A stretch of DNA of 16,651 nt, taken from positions 1-16,651 of the forward strand of contig JADGJH010000572.1 in assembly GCA_027596945.1 (NCBI GenBank), given 5' to 3'. Positions 1 through 10,818 of the stretch are shown here, in pieces (within the stretch, counting starts at the first letter, position 1; the number at the start of each line of letters is the position of its first letter). The stretch is from Physocladia obscura (Eukaryota; Chytridiomycota; Chytridiomycetes; Chytridiales; Chytriomycetaceae). The notes under the pieces are model-generated. The model saw only the letters and a list, made by a program, of their open reading frames with translations, was not told where the DNA came from and did not search any database. Both the position numbers and the translations under genes were made by a program.

Positions 1-168
1 GTGTACAGCTCTTCCTTTGATGTTTGGAAGCACAACATTCCAGATGCCCTGAACTACTTCAGGAACATCATCTCCTTTGACAATGACAGCCATGGTGGCT
101 TGACCAACTTTTTGCTTCTTACAATTCTTGAGTGCAGGCTTTATTCTTAGTGTATATGCTTTTTCCAT
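1..168 (-). CDS. Unrecognised ORF, N-terminal part, cut by window edge
   Basis: An ATG at 168-166 on the minus strand opens a frame that stays open for 56 codons to the window edge. It begins MEKAYTLRIKPALKN, followed by a Lys/Cys-rich stretch (CKKQK) and a segment with GDDVPEVVQGIW. I recognise no family. Base composition is less AT-biased than the flanking intergenic DNA, which mildly favours coding. It is on the same strand as the transposase relic at 482-922, so it could be part of the same mobile remnant or the start of a separate gene. The A-run at 270-284 lies upstream of the ATG. Without the rest of the frame neither the start nor the coding status is secure. Confidence 0.35.
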   Translation of the reverse strand, partial: MEKAYTLRIKPALKNCKKQKVGQATMAVIVKGDDVPEVVQGIWNVVLPNIKGRAVH

Positions 169-481
169 TACAAATTAAAAACTCGGATTTTCTCACTTCT
201 GAGTTTTGAAAACTCACAAATTGGACATTTGGTGCAAAACTCTCAATACAATACCAAAAATTCAAACTCAAAAAAAAAAAAAAAGACTACATGTATAACA
301 TTTGCAAACAGCAAGTAATCTGTTAAGATTGGGTTTACTATCAGCGGAATTTTTGCCCTATGTAAATATGTACCACTGTATGAAAATGCATCATGAAAGC
401 AAACAATTTCGTAAATGAAAAAACCAGCAGAGTAGACATAATTATCACCAAAAGTTAACTATGAATACAACAGTCCATCAC
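169..481. other. AT-rich spacer, no supported gene
   Basis: About 310 bp between the partial ORF and the transposase relic. It holds a 15-A run (270-284) and no open frame I can support. Minus-strand frames just past the relic's stop (482 downwards) show weak transposase-like residues but are broken by further stops, so the relic may extend a little into this spacer. Confidence 0.5.
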
Positions 482-922
482 TCAAAAACTTGTTCCTTTC
501 ATGATCCTCAATACATCTTCATCCCGAACTTGAATTGCTCGCTGTTCTATAGCCTTCCATGTAAGTCCTGCATTATGAATAATAGTCCAAACGTATGTTT
601 TGCTGATGGTCTTAAGCCACTTCTGCCTAAACGCAGTCTGGACTTCATCTAAAAATGATAACGGTTGAGCAGTGAAATAGCGAACAACCCACTGTTTCTG
701 AGCACTGAAGAATTTCTTATTGATAGTTTCCACCTGTTTTCGATGCAAGGTTCCGTTTCTGTTGAATTGGTGAATCCAACGGCTGATTGTAGAGAATTCT
801 TTGCTGTAGATTACGGCTATTTCTGCAATGGTCCATCTATGATAGAAGTAGTTGTATAGCGCATGGGCTCTGGTGTTTTCTGATGCCGGCCTCAACAATA
901 CGTGTGTTCTAAGTAGTTCCAT
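482..922 (-). pseudogene. IS630/Tc1-mariner-type transposase relic, HTH half only
   Basis: An open frame of 146 codons with an ATG at 922 resembles the N-terminal half of IS630-like DDE transposases common in fungal and oomycete genomes. Residues 20-55 form a homeodomain-like helix-turn-helix (RWTIAEIAVIYSKEFSTIS, then RWIHQF). A second winged-helix-like part follows (FRQKWLKTISKTYVWTII), ending in the linker GLTWKAIEQRAIQVRDEDV. In intact relatives this linker leads straight into the DDE catalytic domain (LVFLDE-type motif). Here the frame stops at TGA 484-482, before any catalytic Asp. It encodes no transposase activity by itself, though the DNA-binding domain is intact. A decayed copy is most likely; a domesticated DNA-binding protein is possible but unsupported. 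Confidence 0.7.
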
Positions 923-1103
923 ACTTTACTCCCAAGTTTACTTTCGATTTTGCAATTTCAACAGAATAGACAATACTTAAAAATTGACTTGAACAAAGAG
1001 CTGTCGGAAATATGCTCAACCAGTAGCAAGTCTTGATAATTAAATACTTTATTATTATTATTGTTATTTTTATTTTTGTTATTTGAGAATAAAGTGAAAG
1101 TTT

Positions 1104-2591
1104 TCAATCATCCAAGTTTTGGTTGTGATCTTGTATTTCAGACTCAATTCCCCTCATTTGATTTTTCAATGCAGCCTTTTTCCTGCTTCTTTCACTATCC
1201 AGTGTGCTCTTCAAGCCTTTATCGTAATTTTTGAAACAAAGAATTCCGAAGACAAAGTTGGCAATCAGTAAAATCATACTTGCTGCCGAGTACATAATAA
1301 AAGGAATTTCTACGCGTTGCACAGTTTCGCCTCCAGAGCGTTCGTATGCATCATAAATCCGTTCAATCATATAAGCAAACACAAGGACGATGCCAAGCTC
1401 AAAACAAATAAACAATTGCTTTGATTCGTAGCGAGCGGAATAGTATCCGGCTAGTGGTATCCCGACACCAAAAAACGCGCCAATAATTGGAATCACAATC
1501 ACGCCGTTATTTGATACCTCCGTCAAAACCTGATTATATTTGAGAGATAGTTAAAGAAAAAGAAAAAAAAACGGTTGGGAATAGGTACCAAATCAATGAC
1601 AGTAAAGCCAGAAACAAAAAACAGACTAAATTTAATTAGCAGAAGGAAAGTATCGTAACGAAAAAACATTTTCCGCATTTTGATATCCCCCCCTGTGATA
1701 CGGTACTGTCTCCAATTAAAATCCTGATTCAGTCTGCAAGTTAAAAAAATGAAGAGTGGAATAAATATTCCAATGATGATAGGGATCAAAATTTGAACAG
1801 CTAAAAATGAAATGTTGTTTGAATTGACTGAAGCAGCTCCGGTAAGCTCATTTTCAACGACAGCACGATCTTTAATGAGCTGAAATATTTGCGTAATAGA
1901 GTAAACGAAGAGGCCAACATTGTAAAAGTTGATGGAAATTATTTGAATAATATTGACGTTCCTTGTTTTTAATATTTTGTTTATTATTAAACGAAAAGGG
2001 TTTCCTGTCAGCCACCAAATATAGAAAAACGTACATGATGGCGTCATACGTCAGGTAGAACCAAAACGCAGTAGAAGCCAAAAACACGGCGTTATATCTA
2101 TGATTTTATCACAAATGTTTTTTATCATTTCCAGCAAAGCTTGGCGTTTCTTCTTACGTAAGCTGCACTTTAAAGTTAAACCAAACATCTGAATAAGACT
2201 CCGCCTGGTCTGGGTCAACATTTGAAACAACAACTATTAGCAACGAATCTCTAAGCTTTAAGTTTTTGTAGATGAGCCATGCTTCACAAACACCCTTTTG
2301 TTGTAATTAGTTTCACACATACAGGGATAATCGGTCTCACGCAAAAAAGAGCGACAACGAAAATGCAAAGTAACGTTATGCGTGCCCATTTGACCTTTAA
2401 ATCTTTTGTGTGCTGGCTGTGAATGTATGCGGAGTGTTTGCTCAGTCTGAGGTTGGAAGCTGGAATGGATGACTAATGGATTCAACCAGAAGAACTCACG
2501 GAAACAAGATGTATACAACTCGGACGAAGGTCGGATTTCCAGCGGCTGCGGTGTTCGTATTTCTGTTATTTGCTGTGTCGAATGAAGCCAT
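1104..2591 (-). CDS. UPF0658 Golgi-type multi-pass membrane protein, paralogue B (five introns)
   Basis: Predicted exons, minus strand: 2591-2517, 2472-2341, 2294-2158, 2097-2035, 1961-1589, 1529-1104; 401 residues. Splice sites were chosen because joining them restores colinear similarity along the whole length to the neighbouring paralogue at 2721-4069. Examples are HSQHTKDLKVKWAR against HSQQTADITVRWAR, GVCEAW against AGCEIW, and the shared segments VFLAS, ISIN.YNVGL, WRQYRI.GGDIKMR and KFSLFFV.GFTV. The family is the fungal UPF0658 Golgi apparatus membrane proteins, whose biochemical role is unknown to me. Eight hydrophobic segments are visible, and the charged C-terminus ends with IQDHNQNLDD. 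All introns are GT-AG, 44-73 nt. The fourth splits the Met codon of YDAIM and the fifth matches the paralogue's only intron. It lies 129 bp downstream of the paralogue, same strand. An AATAAA-type signal follows near 1050. I see no in-frame lesion. Confidence 0.8.
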
Positions 2592-2720
2592 TTTGCTGCA
2601 AGAAAATAAGAGATTGGGCGTCGCAATGATAAGCCTAGAGATTTCAAAAAATTGACTAATTTTTCAGTTTGATGAGGGGCTAAAACAGTGATTTATAAGA
2701 GAGTTCATAGTAAACGACTT
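2592..2720. promoter_or_regulatory. Short spacer between the tandem UPF0658 genes
   Basis: Only 129 bp separate the stop of the upstream paralogue from the ATG of the downstream one, on the same strand. It must hold the 3' end of one gene and the promoter of the other. No TATA box or operator is recognisable. Confidence 0.4.
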
Positions 2721-4069
2721 TCAATTTTCCAAATCAATAACTTCAGGAACATATCCTTCGAGTTTGTTTTTCAACTCCTGGTCCAACACATTTTTCAATC
2801 CCTTTCCAAAGTTGCGCCAACAAATAGTCCCATATACAATCGATCCCAGCAGCAAACATCCACCAATCACAGCGTATAATACGAACGGAATTTGTACACG
2901 GCTGAAATCGCTGACTGAAGTTGCTGTATCAGAGGCGCTATCATTGAAGGCCTTGTCCACACGTTGAATGAGGTAAACGATTACAAGCAAGCAGCCAATG
3001 ATATATACCGTCATATATAACGAAATTTCGCGACGCAGGCCGTAATATCCAGCTCCGGTTAGAATCAATGCCACCAAAACACCGAAAATTGGAATAAGAA
3101 TCGTCCCGTTTAAAGAAACCGAAGTCAAAACCTGCATTGTATTATTAAGCATTTGTTTTTTCAATAATAAATAACTCAAGATCTCACCAAATCCAAAACT
3201 GTGAAGCCCGCAACAAAAAACAAAGAAAACTTCAGCAAAAGCAGCAAGACATCATATGCGAAAAAGATGCTTCTCATTTTAATATCACCACCACTAATAC
3301 GGTATTGTCTCCAGCCGAATTCAAGGCGCAATCTGTAGGTGAGATAGGCGAATATTGGAATGAAGATACCAATAATGACAGGCAGTATAATTTGGGCAGC
3401 CAAGAAACCACCAGTATTTGTGTCATCAGTGATGTTTTTCGGAAGGACCGGGCCCAAAAGAGCAGTATCTTTACGAGTTTGCACAATTTGTGTTGCCGAA
3501 TAAACAAGCAGGCCGACATTATAAGCGTTGATGGAAATAACTTGCATAATGTTTTGATTCAATAGGGCATCCCACGTTACACCCAGCCAAAAGACAATTG
3601 AGGCTAGAAATACGGAATGATAAGTCAGACCAACTCTCAAATTTGAATCTGCATTGTTGATTGCATCAGTAGTGTTTGAAGACAGTGTTTCGTTCCATCC
3701 TGACAGCGAATCCATCGTTGCAGCAAGAGCAGCAACCAGCTCTTTTTGGGTGGTGTGCTCGTTGATCATGATCCAAATCTCGCAACCAGCCGACAAGAAA
3801 GATACAATTGCAATTGCGAGTAATGTTCGGCGAGCCCAGCGCACGGTAATGTCGGCTGTTTGCTGGCTATGATTGTGTTTTGTAAGTTGTTTGTTTGGCT
3901 TGGTTGCTCCCAAAAGTCCCTCCAGCCAATGATCTCTTATTGTACTTACGGAATCAGCTGTTTTTGCAATGCCGTTAGCACCGGAAACTTGACTGGTTCT
4001 GTCTCGTCCATTCGTATTGGTGTTTTGTTGTTCAGGGTTTTTTGATCTCTTTCCATTTCCATTACTCAA
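2721..4069 (-). CDS. UPF0658 Golgi-type multi-pass membrane protein, paralogue A (one intron)
   Basis: Exons 4069-3188 and 3131-2721, minus strand, joined across a 56-nt intron (GTGAGA...GCAG) at phase 0 within VLDL|VLTS; 430 residues. The hydrophilic Asn/Ser/Thr-rich N-terminus (residues 1-75) is followed by eight likely membrane segments: about 80-102, 152-170, 174-195, 223-246, 273-297, 303-325, 331-350 and 373-399. The hallmark is FGWRQYRISGGDIKMR before segment five. I recognise the overall pattern (WDALL.QN.MQVI, GW.QYR..G.D.KM, LLLLKFSLFF.AGFT) as fungal UPF0658 Golgi apparatus membrane protein. Molecular function is not known to me. Between segments one and two, NET, NTT and likely luminal NIT sequons are possible N-glycosylation sites. 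The ATG at 4069 is the first in frame and gives a typical N-terminus. It ends 129 bp before its paralogue. Confidence 0.85.
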
Positions 4070-4384
4070 ATTGGAAAGAAAATTTGACGTTTGAGCAGTG
4101 AACTATCCTTGATTTTTACTTTCCACAGGTAATTATTTTGATCAGATACTCAATACGACCAAACAACAGGTGCAAAAAAATTCGTTCTAGAGTTTCAATT
4201 GTTTAAAAATAACTGAAATTCATCTTGAAAAAAATGTGTCCACAGACATCATGCACACGCGGCTCAAACAAGAAATCCAGCCACCATCTTTTATAAAACC
4301 GATCAGACCATATTAAATTCTCTTGTCAATACTGCCAAAAAACAACCAACTGTAACAAAGTTCTGCAAGGTAAAATTTTATTTT
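4070..4384. promoter_or_regulatory. Spacer: debranching enzyme 3' end and promoter of paralogue A
   Basis: A 315-bp AT-rich spacer between two minus-strand genes. An AATAAA (minus strand, 4382-4377) sits immediately after the debranching enzyme stop codon and could be its polyadenylation signal. The rest should contain the promoter of the UPF0658 gene starting at 4069, but no defined element is recognisable. Confidence 0.45.
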
Positions 4385-7300
4385 TCACTGCAAGTCCAAA
4401 ATAAGCTCCAATAAAGTCGCAGAACTCCAAGCTTGAGTTGGGCACGAATATTTGCAATAGGCTCCCTTTGCGTTTGTCAGCTCTGGCAAGCCTGCAAACG
4501 GATTCTGTGCATAATCAAGGATAAAGTGCTTCTGCTCTAAAAGTACATGTTGAATCCAGTGGATAACTAGTGTTTTCTAACAATGACAAGTATAATTAAT
4601 AATTTAAAAAAAAAAAAAAAAGAGTTATTTGTTACTTTTGCTACTGTGGTGTCAATGGTATTGAAATGTAGGTACGCTCGCAAAAAATAACCCAAAAGCC
4701 AACCCCACTCTGGCCCATTGTGGTAATTAAAACCATGCGCAATACTACTATCATTTCCGTCGTTGGAGTTGTCATAATCTCCGCGATATGCCCAATCAGC
4801 TGGATCCAAAGTCTTCATGCCAAGAGGTCCTAGTAGATACTCCCGTGCAACTTCAAGCGAATCACGGGCATGATCAGCGTTGAAAAGCTCTGGAGCCTAC
4901 GAAAATATTTAGTCCTGCTAAATTTTCATTCTAAAAAGCTTACCACAACAAGTGCAACCAAAAAATTTGGACGCAACTGAAAATCGGCAAAAATTTGAGA
5001 AGATCCAACCGTGTCTTTGTACATTCCACGTTTATTAATCAATTCTGGATGCCCCAGAAAATAGTCTTTGTCGTCGGCAGGATCTGTTTGTGCCCAATTC
5101 AATTAAGAAGAAATAACTAGTTAACAAAACAATGGAAACTCACATTTCGGAATGAAGAAATATTGCTCGAATGAATGTTCAAGCATATTATTCCAGTTAC
5201 CATAAGAAATGAAGTTATCTGGGGAAGCACATGAAAAACTTTAGATCAATTTCATCCAGAATATTGCGTACCTTTTACATACACTCCGTTTGCCGGAAAC
5301 AAGCCTTTTGCATTGAAGAGATCTTCAACTATCCATTTCAAAGTCGCTTTCACAAGTCCAACAATCTCCACATCTACTCCATCTCTAGGAGTCGCTGGAA
5401 TTCCTTTCGTTCCAGCTTTTTCAGAATCTCCCATTTTATCCATCCACGTTCCACAGTTAAACTTGCTACCACCAAAAACAAGGCCTGACCCATCCTCAAA
5501 TCTTGTTCCGCAAGTTACTTGGAATCCAATATCAGTCATTGCGTGATCCAAATTTGGGCCCGCATTCCATTCTCTGAAATCAATTCCTCTTGCATGTCTT
5601 TCCAATATTTCATGGCAAATCTCGCCGATTGTTGACGAATACTTGTAAGTTCTTGGATCATCAATAGGGGTAAATATATCCCCTTCATCACCATCTGCAG
5701 ATTCATCTACTATTAAGTACGTCGGTTCTCCACTTCGGTAGCGTTGGAGAGGCGGAAAGCGTCGCTTTACTTGGAAACTAAGAAACGAATTTCCTTCTGG
5801 AGCCATTTTGCAATATTGTTGAACGCCCCACAACCACCACCAAGCTGCATCGCGTGCATTGTATCGAGGAAATGTGCCTTGGTCCAGTAAATTCGGTATT
5901 AATCCATGACGAAGAGTTGATCCAAATGCGATAAGGTGATCTCTGGCAGCACTATAGTGACCAGGAATCAAAAACAGACCGCGTAAAGCTATAAAAATGT
6001 CACGTCCCCAGCATCTCATGTGGTGAGACGCAAAATGCGGAAGGCCTGCTGCGAGAGAGGGAAGGCCGTTGGGGTTATCGAATGGAGCTTGCGGATATTT
6101 TCCTAGTGGAAATAGACTGGTTGTTGTGACTCGACTGTACAGTTGCTGTGATGTCAGAGAAAGAGATTGTGAAAGTATTTCCAACGACGAGGTCTTTTCG
6201 GATGAGCTTTTTGGGTGTATGAACATGGACAAAGTTGATTTGTTCAAATTGCATAAAATGCCATATTTGACTGTATGATATGCAAGAAATATAGTTTGAA
6301 AAAAATACTTGGGTCGGAACGACGAGGAGATGTCTTTGGCAAAATTAAACCGCTCGGCAAACCACTCGCCGAGCTTTAAAACTGCAGAATTTTTCGCACC
6401 ATACCTAGCATTTAATATAAGTATAAACTGCATAAAGCAACAGTAACTCACTTTCTTAAACGACTGACAACATAATCCATCATCCAGGTACCAGAACGCA
6501 GATTAGTACATATTGCATGACCTAAATCATTATTCCGTGCGACATTTTGAATTACAGACATAAATCCTTGCAACCCACAGTAAGGTAGAGGTCCGAAGCC
6601 TGGAATATCATACACTCCGTCACCTTTATTTAAATATTAATACAGTGATTTAAAAAAAAGAGTGAGTTTACCAATTGAATCTTGCTCTTCACTAGCGCAT
6701 CGATACATAATAACGTTAATTGCTTCCAAATCCAAGTCGTTAACAATTTGCCATAATCCAGGAGGCCATTTTCCCAAGTTTTCAGCATCTAATGCAAGAA
6801 GCCCAGAATCTAATACGTCTCTACCCATTTGAATCATTATTTCTGCTCCACGGTTTCGATCATCCACTCCCATCAGTTGCCAAAGGGATTCCAAATTTCC
6901 AGGATCCGAGTTAATGATTTTAATTTTGTCGTTCACGCTTCTTGGTCTTGACACAAGTTTTTTAAGTTGGAATTCTGGTTCAGGCGTCAACCCTCGCGGT
7001 TCATTCGTAAATCTCAAAGCCATGCGCATTGGCGAAGGCATCGGAGACATGTTCACGTCAGGAACGACAAGATTCATTCCTGATCCAGTCATCCATGTTC
7101 TATATAAAACAATAGAGCCAGGTAAAAACGTGTTCTCCTTTATAGTCAAGACAGTTTGAATCCCTGACCCAAAAGGCTCTTCGCGTTCGTCCACTATAGT
7201 TGTTAATACTGGCGAGAAATCGAGAAAACATGGAAGACCAGTGATTGAACCGATTGTTTTTCGACCTTGCATGCGTGCGCGTTCATCACGAGCAAATGCG

Positions 7301-10300
7301 ATTGCGGCGGAATCGTGAGGACCGTGGGGACTAACTACGTCGTCAAAAAGAGGCGATAACGCAATAGTTTGCACTCTTAAACTTGCGGACTCAATAATAT
7401 GGACTGTTTGGTTCTGGAGAGAAATTGGTGGATGGACTTCGTTATCCGGATATTTCGAAAAAGCGCATCTTGCAATCAGCAGGTAGCCATCATGTGTAAT
7501 AGGATGTGTACGGTGAACAGAAATGTACTGATTTTTGAATTTCTTTAAATTTGGCCTATTAATTTAAATTTTGAGACTTACATCGTGCGAATGATTTACG
7601 TGTATCTCCGTATACCCTTCTCTTGCCATTTTCGAATGAATATTTAAAAGAATCGATTTAGCTGGAATAATTCCTTCGTGTGGCTCAGAAACACGATATT
7701 GCCGGGTTTCAGTAACGACATTCAACAGCTCAGGCACAATAACATCGAATCCGTTAACACTTCCGACGGCTGAAGACGTCATTGCCACAAGTGCAGCTGT
7801 TGTAAGTGTATCTTCCGCAGTTCTCTTTTGATGTGGGGTTTCGTTGTCATGAGTACAGTCCATAAACAATGCATGGGTCGTGCTTCCTTTTACATCAACT
7901 ACAAGAGTTTCAGATGCGGGAACCGGCGAATAAAATGAAGAATCTAGCTTGTGTCCAAGCATTTCCAAAGGAAACGATTCCACCGTCGAAGTCAATGATC
8001 CTGTTAAATGTGTGCACGTAAGAAAGATAATAATTGGCACGAAAATGTAAGCAGCTTACCAACTGGTGTGCCTCCATATCGATGTACCAAACGGCTCAGC
8101 TCTTGAACATCCCAAGCGCTCATCGCTTCTCGAATCAAAGAATTGATCCCAAGTTTCTTGACAAAAAGAATATCGGTTTCTTCGGAGCCAGTAAATAGCT
8201 CCGCGAAAACGTAAAGATTAGGATTAATACACCTCGCAGCGTCGAGCAGATAAGTGGCAACATGAATTGGGGTTGAATGGCAGTTGTCAATGCGAAATCC
8301 GTGAAATAGGCGTGCCATTTTTTCGGTATATTTTTTTTGGTGGTCCCACAGCCACGGATTAGATTCCTTTGTTTATTATAAAAGTTGTTAGTGCTATACA
8401 TATATTGGTATACATTGGTAAATTAAAATATTCTTACTGGACCATCTCCGTATCTAAGTTTTACACAATCTCCCCATGCGATTACTTCTCTGCGCAAATA
8501 CGCCTTTGAATCAGGACCAGCGAAATTTTTGAGAGGATCACCATTCCAAATCCATCCATTCGAGGCCAAACATCTGGCATCAGCATGAAGTTTATGGGTT
8601 GCTACAGTGAATGGAAGGCGTGTGAAATACGTATCAACGAACGGATCACTGACAAATAATTAAGTCAAATAAATGCAAACATAAAGTAAGTCAAATCAAA
8701 ATTAGGTCAAACTTTTCAGAAATTGGCCCCAATTTCGGTCCATGGGGATCAAGACGGAGATATCTTGCTCGATTCCAAATGTTTGAAACGATAACCGAGG
8801 TATCATCATCAGATTCTTTGTAGTATTGAGCATTCACCTTATCCAAGATATCAGTAAACGTCTGAACAACAGAATCAATTGGATCATTCCAGTTGAACAA
8901 CTTTTGAACCAAATCGATGGAAGCACTGAGTTCGATTTTTTTATTGAAGCGTGTACCAAGATGCATAACTTCTGGAAGGCCATTGCGCCTTAGCGTCTCA
9001 GCCAATTCATTAAGCCCAAGTGCTCGAAAGGTCTCATCGACTGTTGGTGGAGTATTCTTAAGAGCCACCCATGCCTTTTTAAATTCATCAACTTCCACCG
9101 CAACATTAACAACATAAAATTCCCACAGTCGCAAGTTTGGTAGAGTTGTTTTGATGAAGAATTTCATAATCTGAGAGAGATGATCCTCTGTCTTCAGATC
9201 TAAAGGAATGGATACTTTTGCCAATTCTCGATATAGTCCCATGATAGCTTCATCAAGCTCAAACGCGGCGCGTAAGTGAGGGGCGGTTTGCAAATTGTAT
9301 CCTGTGAAAGCAAAATAAAAATGAGAAAACAAACAAAAAAAAAAAAAAAATTAAAACTAACCTGCTTCAGGATGCACTTGCAGCCATTCACTGTTGTGAG
9401 CTGTGTGATTCCATACAACGTCAGTGATACTCATGATTCCATACTTTGAGTGGGCAAGCTTGAGAGTTTCACCAAGTTCTTTTTCACGGATTTTTTCATC
9501 CAAATGTTTGTCGTGACCAAATAAGTCAAACGAAAGAGACAACTGATCGAAAATCGAATAAGGAGAATTTGAGGCGCCGCGCGTATTCATGGGTGCAAAA
9601 TGAATCATATTATAACCAGCTTGGGAAAATGACTCAAAGAATGCCGGCCATTTTGAAACAAATGGCATCCTGTATAAATGCAAAAAATTGAAAAATAAAA
9701 AAGGTTCACCACCCAAAGATAACATGAGATGATAAAATATATGCTTACCATTTGGGAATAACAGTCAAAACACAAATTCCATCAAGCGGTAACAAGCAAT
9801 CGTCATCATTATCCGCCGAATGTTTCGACGGTAATAGAAGCAAGGGATCAATAACAACAGCACCAGTTTCTCCGAATGAGTCACCATACTTGACAAAATA
9901 TTCAAACACCCCCGCTTGTACGATAGAAACTTCGCATAATGAGTCCGCAAGCTGATTGCTTCGCGTAAACTTTAATTCACGCTGAGACGATCGCGAAAAA
10001 GCATTCCTTGATTCGAAAAAACGAATCAGACAAAGCATGAAGCAATAAGCTTGTTACCCTTCAGCAGGAATATTCGTGACGATCACAGCATCTTCTGTTG
10101 CAGCAGCTGATCCGGCAATGATCACGAAACGTAGTAAATATGGATTCGCGGCGACGGGAGGCGGGAGTCTCGCATACTAATATTTTGCTTTGTAAGCGTT
10201 TCCAAAGAAAGAATACAACATGCAAAATAACTGGCACGCGTGCGTCACAACCATAATCACCTTTTTGTTTGCCGACGGAGAGCCGTCGCTTTCAAGACGT

Positions 10301-10320
10301 ATCTGGAATACAACAGGCAT
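4385..10320 (-). CDS. GDB1: Glycogen debranching enzyme (4-alpha-glucanotransferase / amylo-alpha-1,6-glucosidase)
   Basis: Cytosolic bifunctional enzyme that moves short glucan branches and then hydrolyses the alpha-1,6 branch point during glycogen breakdown. Predicted exons, minus strand: 10320-10261, 10176-10058, 10006-9749, 9669-9362, 9301-8713, 8648-8438, 8366-8060, 8000-7582, 7527-6672, 6623-6452, 6404-5272, 5218-5144, 5083-4944, 4896-4636, 4576-4385. They total 5,100 nt, 1,699 residues, somewhat longer than yeast or human (about 1,530). The N-terminal GH13-type transferase half shows [10 protein letters not shown] (D229, H234), GFRIDNCHS (nucleophile D542), AELFTGSE (acid/base E571) and MDCTHDNE (D669). 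The C-terminal GH133 glucosidase half shows RCWGRD (D1235), [11 protein letters not shown] (D1285), EWNAGPNLD (D1386), [10 protein letters not shown] and [10 protein letters not shown] (E1612). All 14 introns are GT-AG, 47-84 nt, and phases agree throughout. Uncertain points: the exon 9 acceptor (7528 or slightly upstream in the transcript) and the weak GTTTGA donor at 8712. The start at 10320 gives a fungal-type N-terminus ([13 protein letters not shown]). No lesion seen. Confidence 0.95.
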
Positions 10321-10818
10321 TGAATTTGTTTTCGGAATCAAGATTTTCAATCGAAATTCCAAACCTACTCAAAACATGTTTACTTCGTCCGCTATTGTTT
10401 AGAGAATCGGTTGCTTTGCCTTTGCGATTCAAAGTTATACAAATACGCGTAAAAATTATGCTCTACAAATCGAAAAAGTTAGAAATGACAGCGAATATCT
10501 TTTATTGGATGCATATTTCAATTACCGTTCTTCCCCTTGAACAATTGTTCATGGGCAAGTGAAAGATAATTTCTTTTAATAGCTAAAACGATAATCTCAA
10601 AAAACTTATTACCCACAGCATTTATTTAACTCGAAAAAGAGCACTTTATTTTTATTTTTATTTGGAGGAATGGGGTATGATTCGTTTGTATTGGTTGAAA
10701 AAATTGCTTTCATACATCACAGCTATATGATTTCTGTAAAATCAATGAGAGTAATGCCGTATTTTTGGTTGATTTAGATTTTTTGAGGAAAGAAGTGCAA
10801 AGTCAAATATGGATATTT
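10321..10818. promoter_or_regulatory. Spacer: debranching enzyme promoter and 3' end of the membrane-protein gene
   Basis: About 500 bp between two minus-strand genes. AATAAA-type motifs on the minus strand near 10645-10660 could end the transcript of the gene at 10819-12048. The part next to 10320 should be the debranching enzyme promoter. I see no TATA box or known binding site. Short ORFs here are AT-rich noise. Confidence 0.45.

Noticed and set aside
2258..2647. 129-codon minus-strand ORF upstream of the five-intron UPF0658 copy
   Set aside because: It is in a different frame from the paralogue-supported exons at 2591-2517, 2472-2341 and 2294-2158, and has no family similarity.
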